Counted from the stretch's first letter, positions 8,199 through 16,415 are shown. The stretch: 64,000 nt of DNA from a bacterium D16-36 (GCA_003611745.1 RAYF01000021.1:29931-93930); one strand, 5' to 3'. Program-made: numbers and translations. Notes: generated from the letters alone by a model not told the origin.

Positions 8199-8528
8199 AT
8201 GATTCAAATTGAGGAAAAAGATTTTAATTTACTTGTTAATATACTTTTTAATGACTATTTTTTGGACTATTTAGAAGAAGTTATCGGAGATAAAAATAAT
8301 GAATTGTCAGTAGTTACCTTATTTAGGGGTATGGATTATTTCATTGAATTATGTGATAATTATAATATTTCTTTTCCTTATGCTTCAATAAAGCAATATA
8401 TCGAAAGTAATTACGAGGACGGTGGAAAACTATTTTTAGATTTACAAAAGCGCTACGATGGAGAAATTATTGATTATCAAAGTAAAGACTTGTCTTTCCG
8501 TGATATTTATAGTAAGTTGAACTTTTAA
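8199..8528 (+). CDS. Hypothetical protein, acidic, AT-rich gene
   Basis: A 109-residue soluble, acidic protein with no transmembrane segment and no motif that I recognise. It is rich in aromatic and acidic residues (DFNLLVNILFNDYFLDYLEE at the N-terminus), which is common among small immunity proteins and antitoxins, but nothing in the neighbours proves such a role. GGAG is found eight bases before the ATG and a strong promoter lies at 8080-8108. Base composition is lower in GC than the cobalamin operon, suggesting transfer. Confidence 0.6.
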   Translation: MIQIEEKDFNLLVNILFNDYFLDYLEEVIGDKNNELSVVTLFRGMDYFIELCDNYNISFPYASIKQYIESNYEDGGKLFLDLQKRYDGEIIDYQSKDLSFRDIYSKLNF

Positions 8529-8551
8529 ATTTGGAATAAATAAAAATGAGA

Positions 8552-8581
8552 TTGAAAAGATTTTGTATTAAATAGTATAAT
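8552..8581 (+). promoter_or_regulatory. Probable promoter of GNAT gene
   Basis: TTGAAA (8552-8557), an 18-base spacer and TATAAT (8576-8581) sit 38 bases before the GNAT start. Confidence 0.55.
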
Positions 8582-8619
8582 TGATTATGTACTGAAAACG
8601 GATGGAGGAATGTACAGAG

Positions 8620-9072
8620 ATGATTGAATTATTAAAAATAAGAGAAAATGAAAATATAGCAAAGCAGGCAGCAAACTGGTTTCACCAAAAATGGGGGATT
8701 CCATTGAAGGCATATCAGGAAAGCATTTGTGACTGTTTGAAAAATAAAAATGTTGTGCCTCAATGGTATCTGGCAGTGGATAATCATGTGATTGTTGGGG
8801 GATTGGGTGTCATTGAAAATGATTTTCATAACAGAAAGGATTTAACGCCAAATGTGTGTGCTGTTTATGTTGATGAAGGTTATCGCTGTCAGGGTGTTGC
8901 TGGAAAATTACTGCAATATGTATGTGATGATATGAAGGAACAGGGAATTGATACGCTTTATCTTGTTACGGATCATTCTTCCTTTTATGAAAAATATGGA
9001 TGGGAATTTTTGTGTATGGTTCAGGGGGATGGAGAGCCAGATATGACAAGAATGTACATACATCAGTTATAA
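8620..9072 (+). CDS. GNAT family N-acetyltransferase
   Basis: A 150-residue single-domain GNAT enzyme. The acetyl-CoA binding loop is seen as VDEGYRCQGVAGKLLQYV, and FYEKYGWEFL near the C-terminus is the usual last strand. I start it at ATG 8620 because the family begins with a strand such as IELLKIRE; an ATG at 8602 is in frame but sits before the GGAGG. Substrate is unknown. It is the first of three acetyltransferase genes within 2.3 kb, all AT-rich. Confidence 0.85.
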   Translation: MIELLKIRENENIAKQAANWFHQKWGIPLKAYQESICDCLKNKNVVPQWYLAVDNHVIVGGLGVIENDFHNRKDLTPNVCAVYVDEGYRCQGVAGKLLQYVCDDMKEQGIDTLYLVTDHSSFYEKYGWEFLCMVQGDGEPDMTRMYIHQL

Positions 9073-9102
9073 TCAAATTATTTTTAAGGGGAAAAAACGT
9101 AA

Positions 9103-9474
9103 ATGTTTGCATATCATGTTATTACAGACAAGCCTATTCAATTAGGAAAACAAATGATTTTTGACAAGACTCATCATAATGGAGTGTATAAAAGGGTTTA
9201 TGATAAAATAGAGATTGTAAATGATATATATAAGAATCCGACCAAATATAACTCTGATTCTTTAGAATACTCTGTCATGGTTGCTTTAAGGGAATTGGCA
9301 CTTGAGGAAGTCAGACTGGAAAAGTATCCCGCATATCCATCTAGAATGAGTTGCTTATATGTGTCTAAAACTTTGAAAGAAGCTGATGATTGGGGAAAGT
9401 ATTTCGCAGAAATAGGTCGTCCCACATATAGTATTGCCAAGTTGGAGATAAAAGGCAGCTGTTTTGTGTTATAA
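9103..9474 (+). CDS. DUF2441-like protein, probably truncated
   Basis: The 123-residue product begins FAYHVITDKPIQLGKQMIFD and contains HHNGVYKRVYDK and SRMSCLYVSKTLKEADDWG, a pattern I associate with DUF2441, a small family whose fold resembles ADP-ribosyltransferases or RNA 2'-phosphotransferases. Relatives that I recall run about 40-60 residues longer, ending in a further strand after KLEI-G-CF; here a stop comes right there, so the 3' end may have been lost. No partner gene is evident. Function is unknown. Confidence 0.5.
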   Translation: MFAYHVITDKPIQLGKQMIFDKTHHNGVYKRVYDKIEIVNDIYKNPTKYNSDSLEYSVMVALRELALEEVRLEKYPAYPSRMSCLYVSKTLKEADDWGKYFAEIGRPTYSIAKLEIKGSCFVL

Positions 9475-9492
9475 TGTATTATGGGTTTTTCT

Positions 9493-9567
9493 TTCCCTTA
9501 AAGTTTCCCTCATTAGGGTTCATAACAGCAAGGGATAGGGAATAACATAAGGGAAAGTCTAAGGGAA
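9493..9567. repeat. Imperfect inverted repeat in gap between DUF2441-like and GNAT genes
   Basis: Bases 9493-9510 and 9550-9567 form an 18 bp inverted repeat (TTCCCTTA..TTTCCCT, 16 of 18 matching) around a 39-base centre that has further AGGG repeats. It could be a small mobile repeat or an RNA hairpin. It has no T-run, so it is not a simple terminator. The rest of 9475-9690 holds no gene. Confidence 0.5.
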
Positions 9568-9690
9568 TGTTCACCTCGCACAAATTTAGTGTTTTCGGTG
9601 GTTAGAGCAATTCATGATAACAAAAGATAAGAGTTATTAAATTCCTTAGATTTTGTGAAAATCCAATCGGGATTTATGGAGGGGATTGTC

Positions 9691-10209
9691 GTGAAACTTA
9701 AGTTAGTGAAAGCAACAAATGAATATTGTAATCAAATTAGAGATATGTTGGACGAGTGGAATGCTTCTGGCGAAAAAATCATTCCCTATGCAATCCGCCG
9801 CTTAGACTATCATGATTTTGAGTGTTATTGCAACAATCTTGAAGTAAAAGATACCAGTAAAGGTCTGGTTCCGGATTCTACATTTTTTTGTTTAGACGAA
9901 GATCGAAACATTGTTGTAGGTGCTGTAAATATTCGACATTATTTGAACGAAGCATTATTATTAAACGGTGGTCACATAGGAGATGGTGTTCGTCCATCTG
10001 AGAGAAGAAAAGGGATTGCAACCAAAATGATATCGTTGGCTTTGGACGAATGCAGGAAATTGGGAATACAGAGGGTTTTAATGGTTTGTGATAAAGATAA
10101 CGTTGGTTCAGCCAAGAGCATTAGAAATAATGGTGGTATACTAGAAAACGAGATTGTTGTTGATGGTATTGTGGAACAAAGATATTGGATTGAACTCGCA
10201 TATGTTTGA
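9691..10209 (+). CDS. GNAT family N-acetyltransferase
   Basis: A 172-residue GNAT with the acetyl-CoA loop GVRPSERRKGIATKMISLAL and the typical continuation VLMVCDKDNVGSAKSIRNNG. I use GTG 9691, six bases after GGAGGGG; the frame can be extended to a GTG at 9655 that has no ribosome binding site. It is a stand-alone acetyltransferase of unknown substrate. Confidence 0.85.
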   Translation: MKLKLVKATNEYCNQIRDMLDEWNASGEKIIPYAIRRLDYHDFECYCNNLEVKDTSKGLVPDSTFFCLDEDRNIVVGAVNIRHYLNEALLLNGGHIGDGVRPSERRKGIATKMISLALDECRKLGIQRVLMVCDKDNVGSAKSIRNNGGILENEIVVDGIVEQRYWIELAYV

Positions 10210-10332
10210 GGGCTGCGGCAAATGGAGCGATACACAGGATTATCAACTGTGGAAAAGAAATTTGCAGTCATTTTGTGAAAATATTGTCTGGAAGGACATG
10301 TTGATAAAGATTTTGGGAGAGGATAGAAGAAA

Positions 10333-10908
10333 ATGATACATATAAGGAATGCGAAAGAGATAGACCGTAATAGTGTGGCTTTATGTATTGCAGAAGGATT
10401 TGAAAAAGATTTTTCAATATTATGCAAAGATAATCAAAAAGTGGCAAATGCTATTGCAACAGGATTAAAAATAGACAGGTTTTATATTGCAGAAGTAAAT
10501 GGCGATATTGCAGGAGTGATGGCAATTTCCGACTGTAATGGCAGAGCCGCAGGAGTAAATAAAAAATCTTTGAAAAAACATTTTGGTTTATTCAAAGGGT
10601 TTATTGGTGCTTTAGTTTTGAAAGAAGAATTTGAAGGACAGCTTGAGTATCCTATTACAACTGGCTACATAGAATTTGTAGCAGTACGAAAAAAATACCG
10701 AAAACAAGGTATTGCTACAACTATGCTTAAAGAAAGTATGTTGCTTACAAATTATCAAGATTTTGTGCTTGATGTTACGGATATAAATAATAATGCTATT
10801 AGGTGCTATGCGAATATCGGATTTAAAGAATTTGAACGTGTTCCCGAAAAACATGGTAAGCAAAAAGGTTTTAGCGAGAAGATATTTATGCGTTATTATC
10901 GCAAATGA
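10333..10908 (+). CDS. GNAT family N-acetyltransferase
   Basis: A 191-residue GNAT. The acetyl-CoA binding region is VAVRKKYRKQGIATTMLKES, followed by DVTDINNNAIRCYANIGF. The N-terminal half is longer than in minimal GNATs and includes a basic segment (NKKSLKKHFG). GGGAGAGGATAG precedes the ATG. The 120 bases between it and the previous gene read in one frame as a tryptophan-rich fragment (EGCGKWSDTQDYQLWKRN) that might be an eroded gene end, but I cannot identify it. Confidence 0.83.
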   Translation: MIHIRNAKEIDRNSVALCIAEGFEKDFSILCKDNQKVANAIATGLKIDRFYIAEVNGDIAGVMAISDCNGRAAGVNKKSLKKHFGLFKGFIGALVLKEEFEGQLEYPITTGYIEFVAVRKKYRKQGIATTMLKESMLLTNYQDFVLDVTDINNNAIRCYANIGFKEFERVPEKHGKQKGFSEKIFMRYYRK

Positions 10909-11073
10909 AAACAATTAACAACTTCCTATTTGCGGGGGAGGGTAATGTGTCACATAATAGTATATAAATATGTTTGATCAAAATCAGACAGTAAAGTTGT
11001 GTCATATTCATCAACAAATTTATGTGGGACTGGCTATAATTTAGCATTAATCTATAAAAGGAGTAAGTAGGAA

Positions 11074-11370
11074 ATGGAAAATTTAATTCAATTGAGATTT
11101 GATAAGGCTACTACAAATTTAGCTGGAAATCGATATGGGAATCAAGTATTTGAAAGTCAGATACAAAAAAAATTAGATTATACAAAGTTAAACATTGTAG
11201 TATTTCCTGAGGCAATAGAAGATATAGCATCTTCATTTATTGAGGGAATTTACAAATTTATTGGTGAAAAATATGGAAAAACAAAGGCATTAGAAATAAT
11301 GTGTCTGCAGGCTGAGAATTTTGATGCACAGGAAAAAATAAAAGAGTCAATCGAGACATTTGGGGTATAG
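11074..11370 (+). CDS. STAS-like (DUF4325-type) protein
   Basis: A 98-residue protein with the pattern TTNLAGNRYGNQVFESQI followed by NIVVFPEAIEDIASSFIEG, which I recognise as the STAS-like DUF4325 fold. Such proteins usually sit beside a partner (ATPase, HTH or membrane protein) and may act as phospho-switches as in anti-anti-sigma STAS domains. The gene starts with AAAGGAGTAAG before the ATG, has a TATAAT at 11035-11040, and is followed two bases later by a membrane-protein gene, so the two are probably co-expressed. Confidence 0.65.
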   Translation: MENLIQLRFDKATTNLAGNRYGNQVFESQIQKKLDYTKLNIVVFPEAIEDIASSFIEGIYKFIGEKYGKTKALEIMCLQAENFDAQEKIKESIETFGV

Positions 11371-11372
11371 GG

Positions 11373-11855
11373 ATGGAAGATGCTATAAGAGGATTAACGG
11401 AAGCTATAGAAAAGGCGGCAGCAGGTCAGCATGATATATTGGATTTTGTTGCTATATTTATATCACTGGCGGCAATAATTGTCTCTGTATATGGAATTTA
11501 TGTGCAAAGAAAGTTAAATAATGTAAATCTGCAATCAACATATTTTAAAGAAATATTTGGTGAATATTTAAAGAAAAAGATTCCTGAATCAAGTAGTAAA
11601 TTGGTATATGACGAGCATGGCAAATTAGATAAGTCTTATAGGGAGATTAGTAAAGTATTATTTACAATGTGGCGGAGTTGTGGATATTTTAAGTATGTAC
11701 ATAATGATTTCTATTTTCAGCTAGGGGAAATGATTAAAACGATTGATGAAGCGTTAGTTACTATAGCAGGAATCAGGGAGCCTGAAAAGGAAAAACAAAG
11801 TAAGAATATAATAGCTATCCATCAAAAAATTGAGGAAATAGTATTATTTATTTAA
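11373..11855 (+). CDS. Single-pass membrane protein, partner of STAS-like protein
   Basis: A 160-residue protein with an amphipathic N-terminus, one clear transmembrane segment (about residues 24-45, IFISLAAIIVSVYGIYV) and a cytoplasmic or extracellular helical C-terminal domain of about 110 residues. No catalytic motif is seen. The stop of the STAS-like gene and this ATG are two bases apart, so the products likely work together. I do not recognise a named family. Confidence 0.65.
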   Translation: MEDAIRGLTEAIEKAAAGQHDILDFVAIFISLAAIIVSVYGIYVQRKLNNVNLQSTYFKEIFGEYLKKKIPESSSKLVYDEHGKLDKSYREISKVLFTMWRSCGYFKYVHNDFYFQLGEMIKTIDEALVTIAGIREPEKEKQSKNIIAIHQKIEEIVLFI

Positions 11856-11900
11856 AGAATTTCTGAGATATTAATGTGAATTTTTGAGGAAACTAACGAA

Positions 11901-11929
11901 AGGACACCGGTTTTATGGTGTCTTTTTTT
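11901..11929 (+). terminator. Intrinsic terminator
   Basis: GACACC (11903-11908), an eight-base loop, GGTGTC (11917-11922) and a run of seven Ts form a short but typical terminator after the STAS-like pair. Confidence 0.75.
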
Positions 11930-11961
11930 GTATTTTGGAAAAAAGCTGTTCCAAATTTATC

Positions 11962-12006
11962 TTGACATATATAGATTTCCGATATAACATATAGATATTC
12001 TATATA
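11962..12006 (+). promoter_or_regulatory. Promoter with tandem operator-like repeats upstream of padR
   Basis: TTGACA (11962-11967) and TAACAT (11985-11990) give a 17-base-spaced promoter. Overlapping it are two near-identical 18 bp units starting at 11969 and 11989 (ATATAGATTTCCGATATA and ATATAGATATTCTATATA), exactly 20 bases apart and partly palindromic. The position fits autoregulation by the PadR protein encoded 15 bases downstream. Confidence 0.6.
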
Positions 12007-12021
12007 AGGGGAGGTTGTAAT

Positions 12022-12351
12022 ATGGCTGTTGAGAGGAACTTAATTTCAGGGAGCCTTGCTATGCTGGTATTAAAGCTGCTTTCTGAAAGGGATATGTACG
12101 GTTATGAGATGATTGAAACGCTGCGTGCGCGTTCACAGAATGTATTTGAGTTGAAGGCGGGGACATTATATCCGCTTTTACACGGGCTGGAGGATAAGGG
12201 GCTGTTAGATGTGTACGAACAGGAATCTGCAGGCAAGATAAGAAAGTATTATAGCATTACAAAGCAGGGGAGGGGACATTTGGAAAAGAAGAAGAAAGAG
12301 TGGAAGGAATACGCAGATGCCGTTTCACAGGTGTTGGCGATGGGGGTGTAG
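12022..12351 (+). CDS. PadR family transcriptional regulator
   Basis: A 109-residue winged-helix repressor: SGSLAMLVLKLLSERDMYGYEMIE forms the first helices (residues about 9-32), LKAGTLYPLLHGLEDKGLL the recognition helix and turn, and RKYYSITKQGR the wing, followed by a dimerisation helix. PadR proteins of this small class usually control membrane-stress or efflux genes. It is directly followed by a membrane-protein gene with a two-domain layout typical of padR neighbours. Confidence 0.92.
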   Translation: MAVERNLISGSLAMLVLKLLSERDMYGYEMIETLRARSQNVFELKAGTLYPLLHGLEDKGLLDVYEQESAGKIRKYYSITKQGRGHLEKKKKEWKEYADAVSQVLAMGV

Positions 12352-12354
12352 GTG

Positions 12355-13170
12355 ATGGAAGAATATATTAAAACGTTATTGGAACAAGTGCGGTGCAAAA
12401 AGGCGCACGCATTGATTGAGGGCGAGATCAGGGGGCATATGGAGGAGCAGATGGAAGCGAATCTTGCCGAAGGGATGCCCGAAGAGGAGGCAGTAAGGGC
12501 TGCTGTAAATGATATGGGAGATGCTGTTGAAGTGGGAATTGCCTTGGACAGGGTGCACAGGCCGGAGATGGCATGGGACATGGTAATTCTGGTGGCAGTT
12601 ATCAGTATTATTGCAATTGCCCTGCATGTTTTGCCGGATAAAAATATAAAGGGTGCCGGCAGATTTGCACTTTTTACAGTAGTCGGTTTTGTCATGATGC
12701 TGGTTGTGTACAGGATAGATTACAGCTTTATGGCAAAACTTATTCTGGGATATCTCGGGGATTGCCGTTTTATTGGAGGCAGTGGGTTTTCCGATGGAAT
12801 GGTTCCGGATGTCGCCTGCAGCCATATACTAATTTATCTGATGGTAAGTTATGGGATTGCAGCCGGATTAACCATCTGTGGTATTTTGATTTTATTATCC
12901 ATAAAAGTTTTTAAAATATCGGTAAAGCAGAAGAACCAGCTTGGCATGATGATGGGCTGCGGCTGCGGTATGGCGTTTGCCAGCAATATTCTTTTTAATA
13001 TTTTTGGAAATACAGGGCTTTTCCTATCTACCGCAACATTCCTGCCATTCTTCTCTTCCGGAGGGTGTAATATTGTTGTAAGCTATATTTTGGTGGGAAT
13101 TATTATGAGTGTCTATCGGTATAAAAATGTATTTCCAAAGCATTTTAAACTAGAGCACGCCGATAGTTAA
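12355..13170 (+). CDS. Membrane protein with N-terminal permease-prefix-like domain
   Basis: The 271-residue product has a soluble helical N-terminal domain (about residues 1-75, with GEIRGHMEEQMEANLAEGMPEE cut here as a marker around residue 25-45) that resembles the permease-prefix/HAAS-type domain found in PadR-linked operons, followed by four or five membrane segments. The start is taken as ATG 12355; GTG 12352 is directly beside it. Function is unknown, but the partnership with PadR is very common in Lachnospiraceae and suggests response to envelope stress. Confidence 0.7.
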   Translation: MEEYIKTLLEQVRCKKAHALIEGEIRGHMEEQMEANLAEGMPEEEAVRAAVNDMGDAVEVGIALDRVHRPEMAWDMVILVAVISIIAIALHVLPDKNIKGAGRFALFTVVGFVMMLVVYRIDYSFMAKLILGYLGDCRFIGGSGFSDGMVPDVACSHILIYLMVSYGIAAGLTICGILILLSIKVFKISVKQKNQLGMMMGCGCGMAFASNILFNIFGNTGLFLSTATFLPFFSSGGCNIVVSYILVGIIMSVYRYKNVFPKHFKLEHADS

Positions 13171-13188
13171 TCTATGGAAGCATTTGTA

Positions 13189-13941
13189 TTATGTCCAGTC
13201 TTTTTTGCTATATAATGTGGCTCCTACAGCAGCGCATATTACTGTCAATGCCCCAAGAATAAGCAGTTCCATTTTATGCAGGGTAAGGCTTTCACCGGCG
13301 AAAGCTCCCTGCATTAAATCGACAGCATGGGTCATTGGTAAGAGATTTGAGATTTTTTTAATAGTATCCGGGAAGAGCATATCCGGCATTGTCGCACCAG
13401 ATAGGAACAGCATGATAAAATAGAAGAGATAGCAGAGCAGGTTTGTACTCTTTAAATCCCGTCCGATAGCTGTTAAAAGGAATCCCAGAGAAAACATAGC
13501 TGCAGTGGAAAGCAGTAAACATATGCAGATAGAAAGGAATGTCCCTTTTATTTGTATATGATAAAGGATTTTTCCGGCTGCTATTAAGATACAAATTCCG
13601 ACAAGCGTCATAAGAAAATTAACAAATATTTGAGCTGATATGATATTCTTTTTTCCAACTGGTGTTGCATCAAATCTTTTATAGATTTTTTTCTCTTTAC
13701 AATTTGATAATGTCAGAGGAAGTGACATTAGGCCAGTGACGCCTATCACCATGACACTGTATGCCGGGACAGAAACATCCATTACTTTGGCATCGGCTCC
13801 GGGGTAAATAGGTGTATTGCCATAGATGCTGCCAAATAAAACTAGCATTAGTACGGGAAACACTAGGGCAAAGAAAAAGCCAAAAAATTCACGTGTAAAT
13901 AACTTAAGTTCCATTGTACAGATAATTATAAACCGTTTCAT
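13189..13941 (-). CDS. ABC-2 type transporter permease
   Basis: A 250-residue permease with six predicted membrane segments, starting MKRFIIICTMELKLFTREFFGF, the usual amphipathic entry of ABC-2 exporters (DrrB/NatB type). The ATG overlaps the ATPase stop by four bases (ATGA), which shows translational coupling and rules out the longer open frame upstream. With the ATPase it forms a small exporter, possibly for antibiotics or lipids. Confidence 0.85.
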   Translation of the reverse strand: MKRFIIICTMELKLFTREFFGFFFALVFPVLMLVLFGSIYGNTPIYPGADAKVMDVSVPAYSVMVIGVTGLMSLPLTLSNCKEKKIYKRFDATPVGKKNIISAQIFVNFLMTLVGICILIAAGKILYHIQIKGTFLSICICLLLSTAAMFSLGFLLTAIGRDLKSTNLLCYLFYFIMLFLSGATMPDMLFPDTIKKISNLLPMTHAVDLMQGAFAGESLTLHKMELLILGALTVICAAVGATLYSKKDWT

Positions 13942-14711
13942 AGTATACCCTCCATTGTAAGCCCTGTTGTTTTTGGTGCGATCATTAAGTATAGTTTTTC
14001 CAATGAGTAATTGTCTTTCCATTCATTTTGGGGAATCAGGCTCTTTACATATTCCCGGAATCCCTGTTGTGTTCCAAAGAATTGCTGCTTTCCTTTCTCT
14101 AAATAGAGGATTTTGTCAGCGAGGGCCTCGACCTCATCCAGATAGTGGGAAACCATAATAATGGCCACGCCATTTTTTCTTATATTCTCAAAACTAATCC
14201 ACATATTTTGCCTGACTTCCGGGTCAAGGCCGGTTGTTAATTCATCTAAAACTAAAAGCTTTGGGCGTCCCATAAGGGAGAGCAAAATAGATAGACGCTG
14301 CTTTTCCCCGCCGGACAACTTGTGGATAGGCTGTTTCCTTTTTTTATCAAGCCCCAGCTGCGTCAATAATAAATCCCAATCAGCCGGCCTTTCATAAAAA
14401 CTCGCGAATAGCCTGCATTGTTCTTCCACTCTGATTTTAGAGGGATACTCCACTTCCTGAAGCTGTATGCCCATCTCCTTATATATCTCACTGCGGTGCA
14501 GCCAAGGGTCTTTCCCAAAGACTTGAACCAAACCGCTGTCCGGTTTCCGTAATCCTTCTATGCATTCTACGGTAGATGTTTTTCCAGAACCATTTTGGCC
14601 AATGATAGCCAGAATCTCTCCGGATTTAATTTGGAATGAGACATTTTGGACTGCACGCAGGCCTTTATATGCCAGATTCAGATTTTCTACTTGTACAATT
14701 CCCTGTGACAT
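13938..14711 (-). CDS. ABC transporter ATP-binding protein
   Basis: A 257-residue ATPase of the CcmA/NatA class: Walker A GQNGSGKTS, signature LSGGEKQRL, Walker B LLVLDELTTGLD and the switch histidine in VSHYLDEVE. The Walker B glutamate is followed by leucine instead of the usual proline, a minor variation. ATG 14711 is preceded by GGGAGGATTATT; the frame continues to an ATG at 14756 without a ribosome binding site. It is divergent from the LytTR/DUF3021 pair, a frequent arrangement in Firmicutes where the LytTR protein controls the exporter. Confidence 0.9.
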   Translation of the reverse strand: MSQGIVQVENLNLAYKGLRAVQNVSFQIKSGEILAIIGQNGSGKTSTVECIEGLRKPDSGLVQVFGKDPWLHRSEIYKEMGIQLQEVEYPSKIRVEEQCRLFASFYERPADWDLLLTQLGLDKKRKQPIHKLSGGEKQRLSILLSLMGRPKLLVLDELTTGLDPEVRQNMWISFENIRKNGVAIIMVSHYLDEVEALADKILYLEKGKQQFFGTQQGFREYVKSLIPQNEWKDNYSLEKLYLMIAPKTTGLTMEGIL

Positions 14712-14891
14712 AATAATCCTCCCATACTGCCTTTGGCGGCGCAAATAATTAAGCAAACAAGTTTGCTAATTAAAATGAACCCTCTGATGATTGGTAACTA
14801 AAGATATTTTATAATGTATACTGTAATCAAACAATAGGATTTGGGGGAGTGGCGCCTTACAATGTGCAAGAGGTCGGATTTTGTGTTTGAA

Positions 14892-14924
14892 ATGCACGAA
14901 ATTGATGCACCACTGTGTTATAAT
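14892..14924 (+). promoter_or_regulatory. Promoter region of LytTR gene with direct repeats
   Basis: TATAAT lies at 14919-14924, 22 bases before the start. Just upstream ATGCAC occurs twice in direct orientation (14892-14897 and 14905-14910), 13 bases apart, a spacing like that of LytTR binding sites. No good -35 is present, so an activator would be needed. This is inference. Confidence 0.4.
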
Positions 14925-14945
14925 ATTAGCGAAGGAGGCATGTCA

Positions 14946-15395
14946 ATGAGGGTTGAATGTAAAATTGATGCAGATTGTAAGGAACCATATGCGGTTCTCC
15001 ATCTAAGCAGGATGACGCAGACGATTGCAGAAATCATATCTATGCTGGAAAAGGAAGAGACAGACTCTCTGGTATTGATTGCGGCAAAAGAGAAAAAAAC
15101 ATACTTTATAAAGCCGGAAGATATTGCAATAGTCCGTACGGAAGGCAGGGACATTGTCTGTTATGACAAACATAAACATAGATATGTATTAGATAAACCT
15201 CTTTATGAATTGGAGAGGATTTTAGATAAAAATTTCGTGCGCATTTCAAAATCATCAATTGTTAATATTAGGCAGATAAATCATGTAGAGGCTGGGTTAA
15301 ATGGTACAATGGAGTTGGTATTGAAAAATGGGATTACTGATTATATTTCCAGAAGTTTCCGGAAAGTTTTCAGGGAAAGGTTGGGTTTAGAATGA
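14946..15395 (+). CDS. LytTR DNA-binding domain protein
   Basis: A 149-residue regulator with a 45-residue N-terminus and a C-terminal LytTR domain (IKPEDIAIVRTEGRD, LYELERILDKNFVRISKS, VNIRQINHVE and the final strand FRKVFRERLG). It has no receiver domain, as in other members that pair with DUF3021 membrane proteins. GGAGG at 14934-14938 fits ATG 14946; an ATG at 14940 is too close. It overlaps the DUF3021 gene by four bases and probably controls it and the divergent exporter. Confidence 0.87.
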   Translation: MRVECKIDADCKEPYAVLHLSRMTQTIAEIISMLEKEETDSLVLIAAKEKKTYFIKPEDIAIVRTEGRDIVCYDKHKHRYVLDKPLYELERILDKNFVRISKSSIVNIRQINHVEAGLNGTMELVLKNGITDYISRSFRKVFRERLGLE

Positions 15396-15853
15396 AACAT
15401 ACTGTAAAGTTGGCAGCTAAATATATTTTATCTGGTATTTCTCTGGGATGTACTTCTTTTGTGATAATGTGTTTATCGTTCTTTATTGGAGGCGGGGAGG
15501 ATTTATTTAATTTAATTGTCAGAGATTTTGCAAGGCAGTCTATCGGCGCAATGATTGTGGGAATTGCCTGCGGCGGAACGGCTGTTATTTATCAATTTAA
15601 CCGTCCTTCCGGACTTATGAAAGTAATCATACATTTTTGTGTCGGCATGGGTGTTTTTTATCCTACTGCTGTCTATCTGGGCTGGATTCCCTTTTATCCG
15701 GACAGGGTCGGCTACACCATTGGGCAGTTTCTATTTTCATGCGGTATTTTTATGGTAATCTGGTTCTGTTTTTATCTGTTTAACCGAAATGAAGCAAAAA
15801 GGATTAATAAGAGGCTGAGGGAGATGGAACAGGAAAATGCTGGTGGTATTTAA
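15392..15853 (+). CDS. DUF3021 family membrane protein
   Basis: A 153-residue protein with four membrane segments (about residues 12-32, 46-68, 78-98, 112-133) and a charged C-terminal tail. Size, topology and the ATGA overlap with a LytTR gene match the DUF3021 family, which is thought to hold its LytTR partner at the membrane and modulate its activity. That role is family knowledge, not visible directly. Confidence 0.85.
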   Translation: MKHTVKLAAKYILSGISLGCTSFVIMCLSFFIGGGEDLFNLIVRDFARQSIGAMIVGIACGGTAVIYQFNRPSGLMKVIIHFCVGMGVFYPTAVYLGWIPFYPDRVGYTIGQFLFSCGIFMVIWFCFYLFNRNEAKRINKRLREMEQENAGGI

Positions 15854-15957
15854 TCGCAGGAAGTTATCATTTAGAAAGCGTTCAACTGTAAATAGCAACA
15901 GATTAATGTGGAGTAATGAATATGAATAACAAAAATTGATAATAGAGAAAACACATA

Positions 15958-15981
15958 GAGCCTTGTATCTCTGCAAGGCTC
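15958..15981. terminator. Hairpin between convergent genes, possible terminator
   Basis: GAGCCTTG (15958-15965) and CAAGGCTC (15974-15981) pair perfectly around an eight-base loop between the DUF3021 and SecB-like genes, which converge. T-runs are weak on both sides, so its efficiency is uncertain. Confidence 0.5.
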
Positions 15982-15998
15982 TTAATAAATTACTTTTC

Positions 15999-16415
15999 TT
16001 ACTTCTTACTTCTTAATAATTGATTAACATTTATAGGAGGTAATATTAACGGAGTAACATTAGCATTTGCCGTATATGAAGAAATCAATGCTCTTACATA
16101 TGGAAATAGGATTGCAACAGCATTGGGTTTAAAATTCTCTATCTGCTCTTCAGATACATTAGAGATAGAAAAGAAACCTACAACCTCCATTTCCATACTG
16201 AAAGGATATTTTGTTTTGTCTTCGCCATTAAACACATATGTTTCTAATGTAACCTGCATACTCCCATCTTCTTCATTTACGCAGTAATCTGCATCAACAT
16301 CAAATTTAATATCAATTGCTTCTTCATTATTATATTGCAAGTTATATTCAAATAACACTTTCTTGACAATATAATTTTCGAACCGCAATACACTTTTTAT
16401 TTCCTCATTCATCAT
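15999..16415 (-). CDS. SecB-like chaperone of a toxin-antitoxin-chaperone cassette
   Basis: A 138-residue SecB-fold protein. The C-terminal half carries the SecB signature: NAVAILFPYVRALISSYTAN followed by a segment ending LILPPINV, and the centre has the MEMEVVGFFSI strand. Classical SecB works with SecA in protein export in Proteobacteria and is absent from most Firmicutes; solitary SecB-like proteins elsewhere serve as chaperones that fold and protect the antitoxin of a TA system. Its ATG overlaps the stop of the 80-residue gene by four bases, so it is translated with it. It is the third gene after an ADP-ribosyltransferase-like toxin, which strongly supports the TAC interpretation. Confidence 0.8.
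   Translation of the reverse strand: MMNEEIKSVLRFENYIVKKVLFEYNLQYNNEEAIDIKFDVDADYCVNEEDGSMQVTLETYVFNGEDKTKYPFSMEMEVVGFFSISNVSEEQIENFKPNAVAILFPYVRALISSYTANANVTPLILPPINVNQLLRSKK

Noticed and set aside
9595..9604. TTCGGTGGTT as the missing left end of the first recombinase element
   Set aside because: Shares only CGGTGG with the cotJC junction and there are no CotJC codons before it, so it cannot be the partner site.
10154..10336. 60-codon frame spanning the gap between two GNAT genes
   Set aside because: It begins inside the preceding GNAT gene in another frame and ends in the start of the next; no ribosome binding site. I only mention it as a possible eroded gene end.
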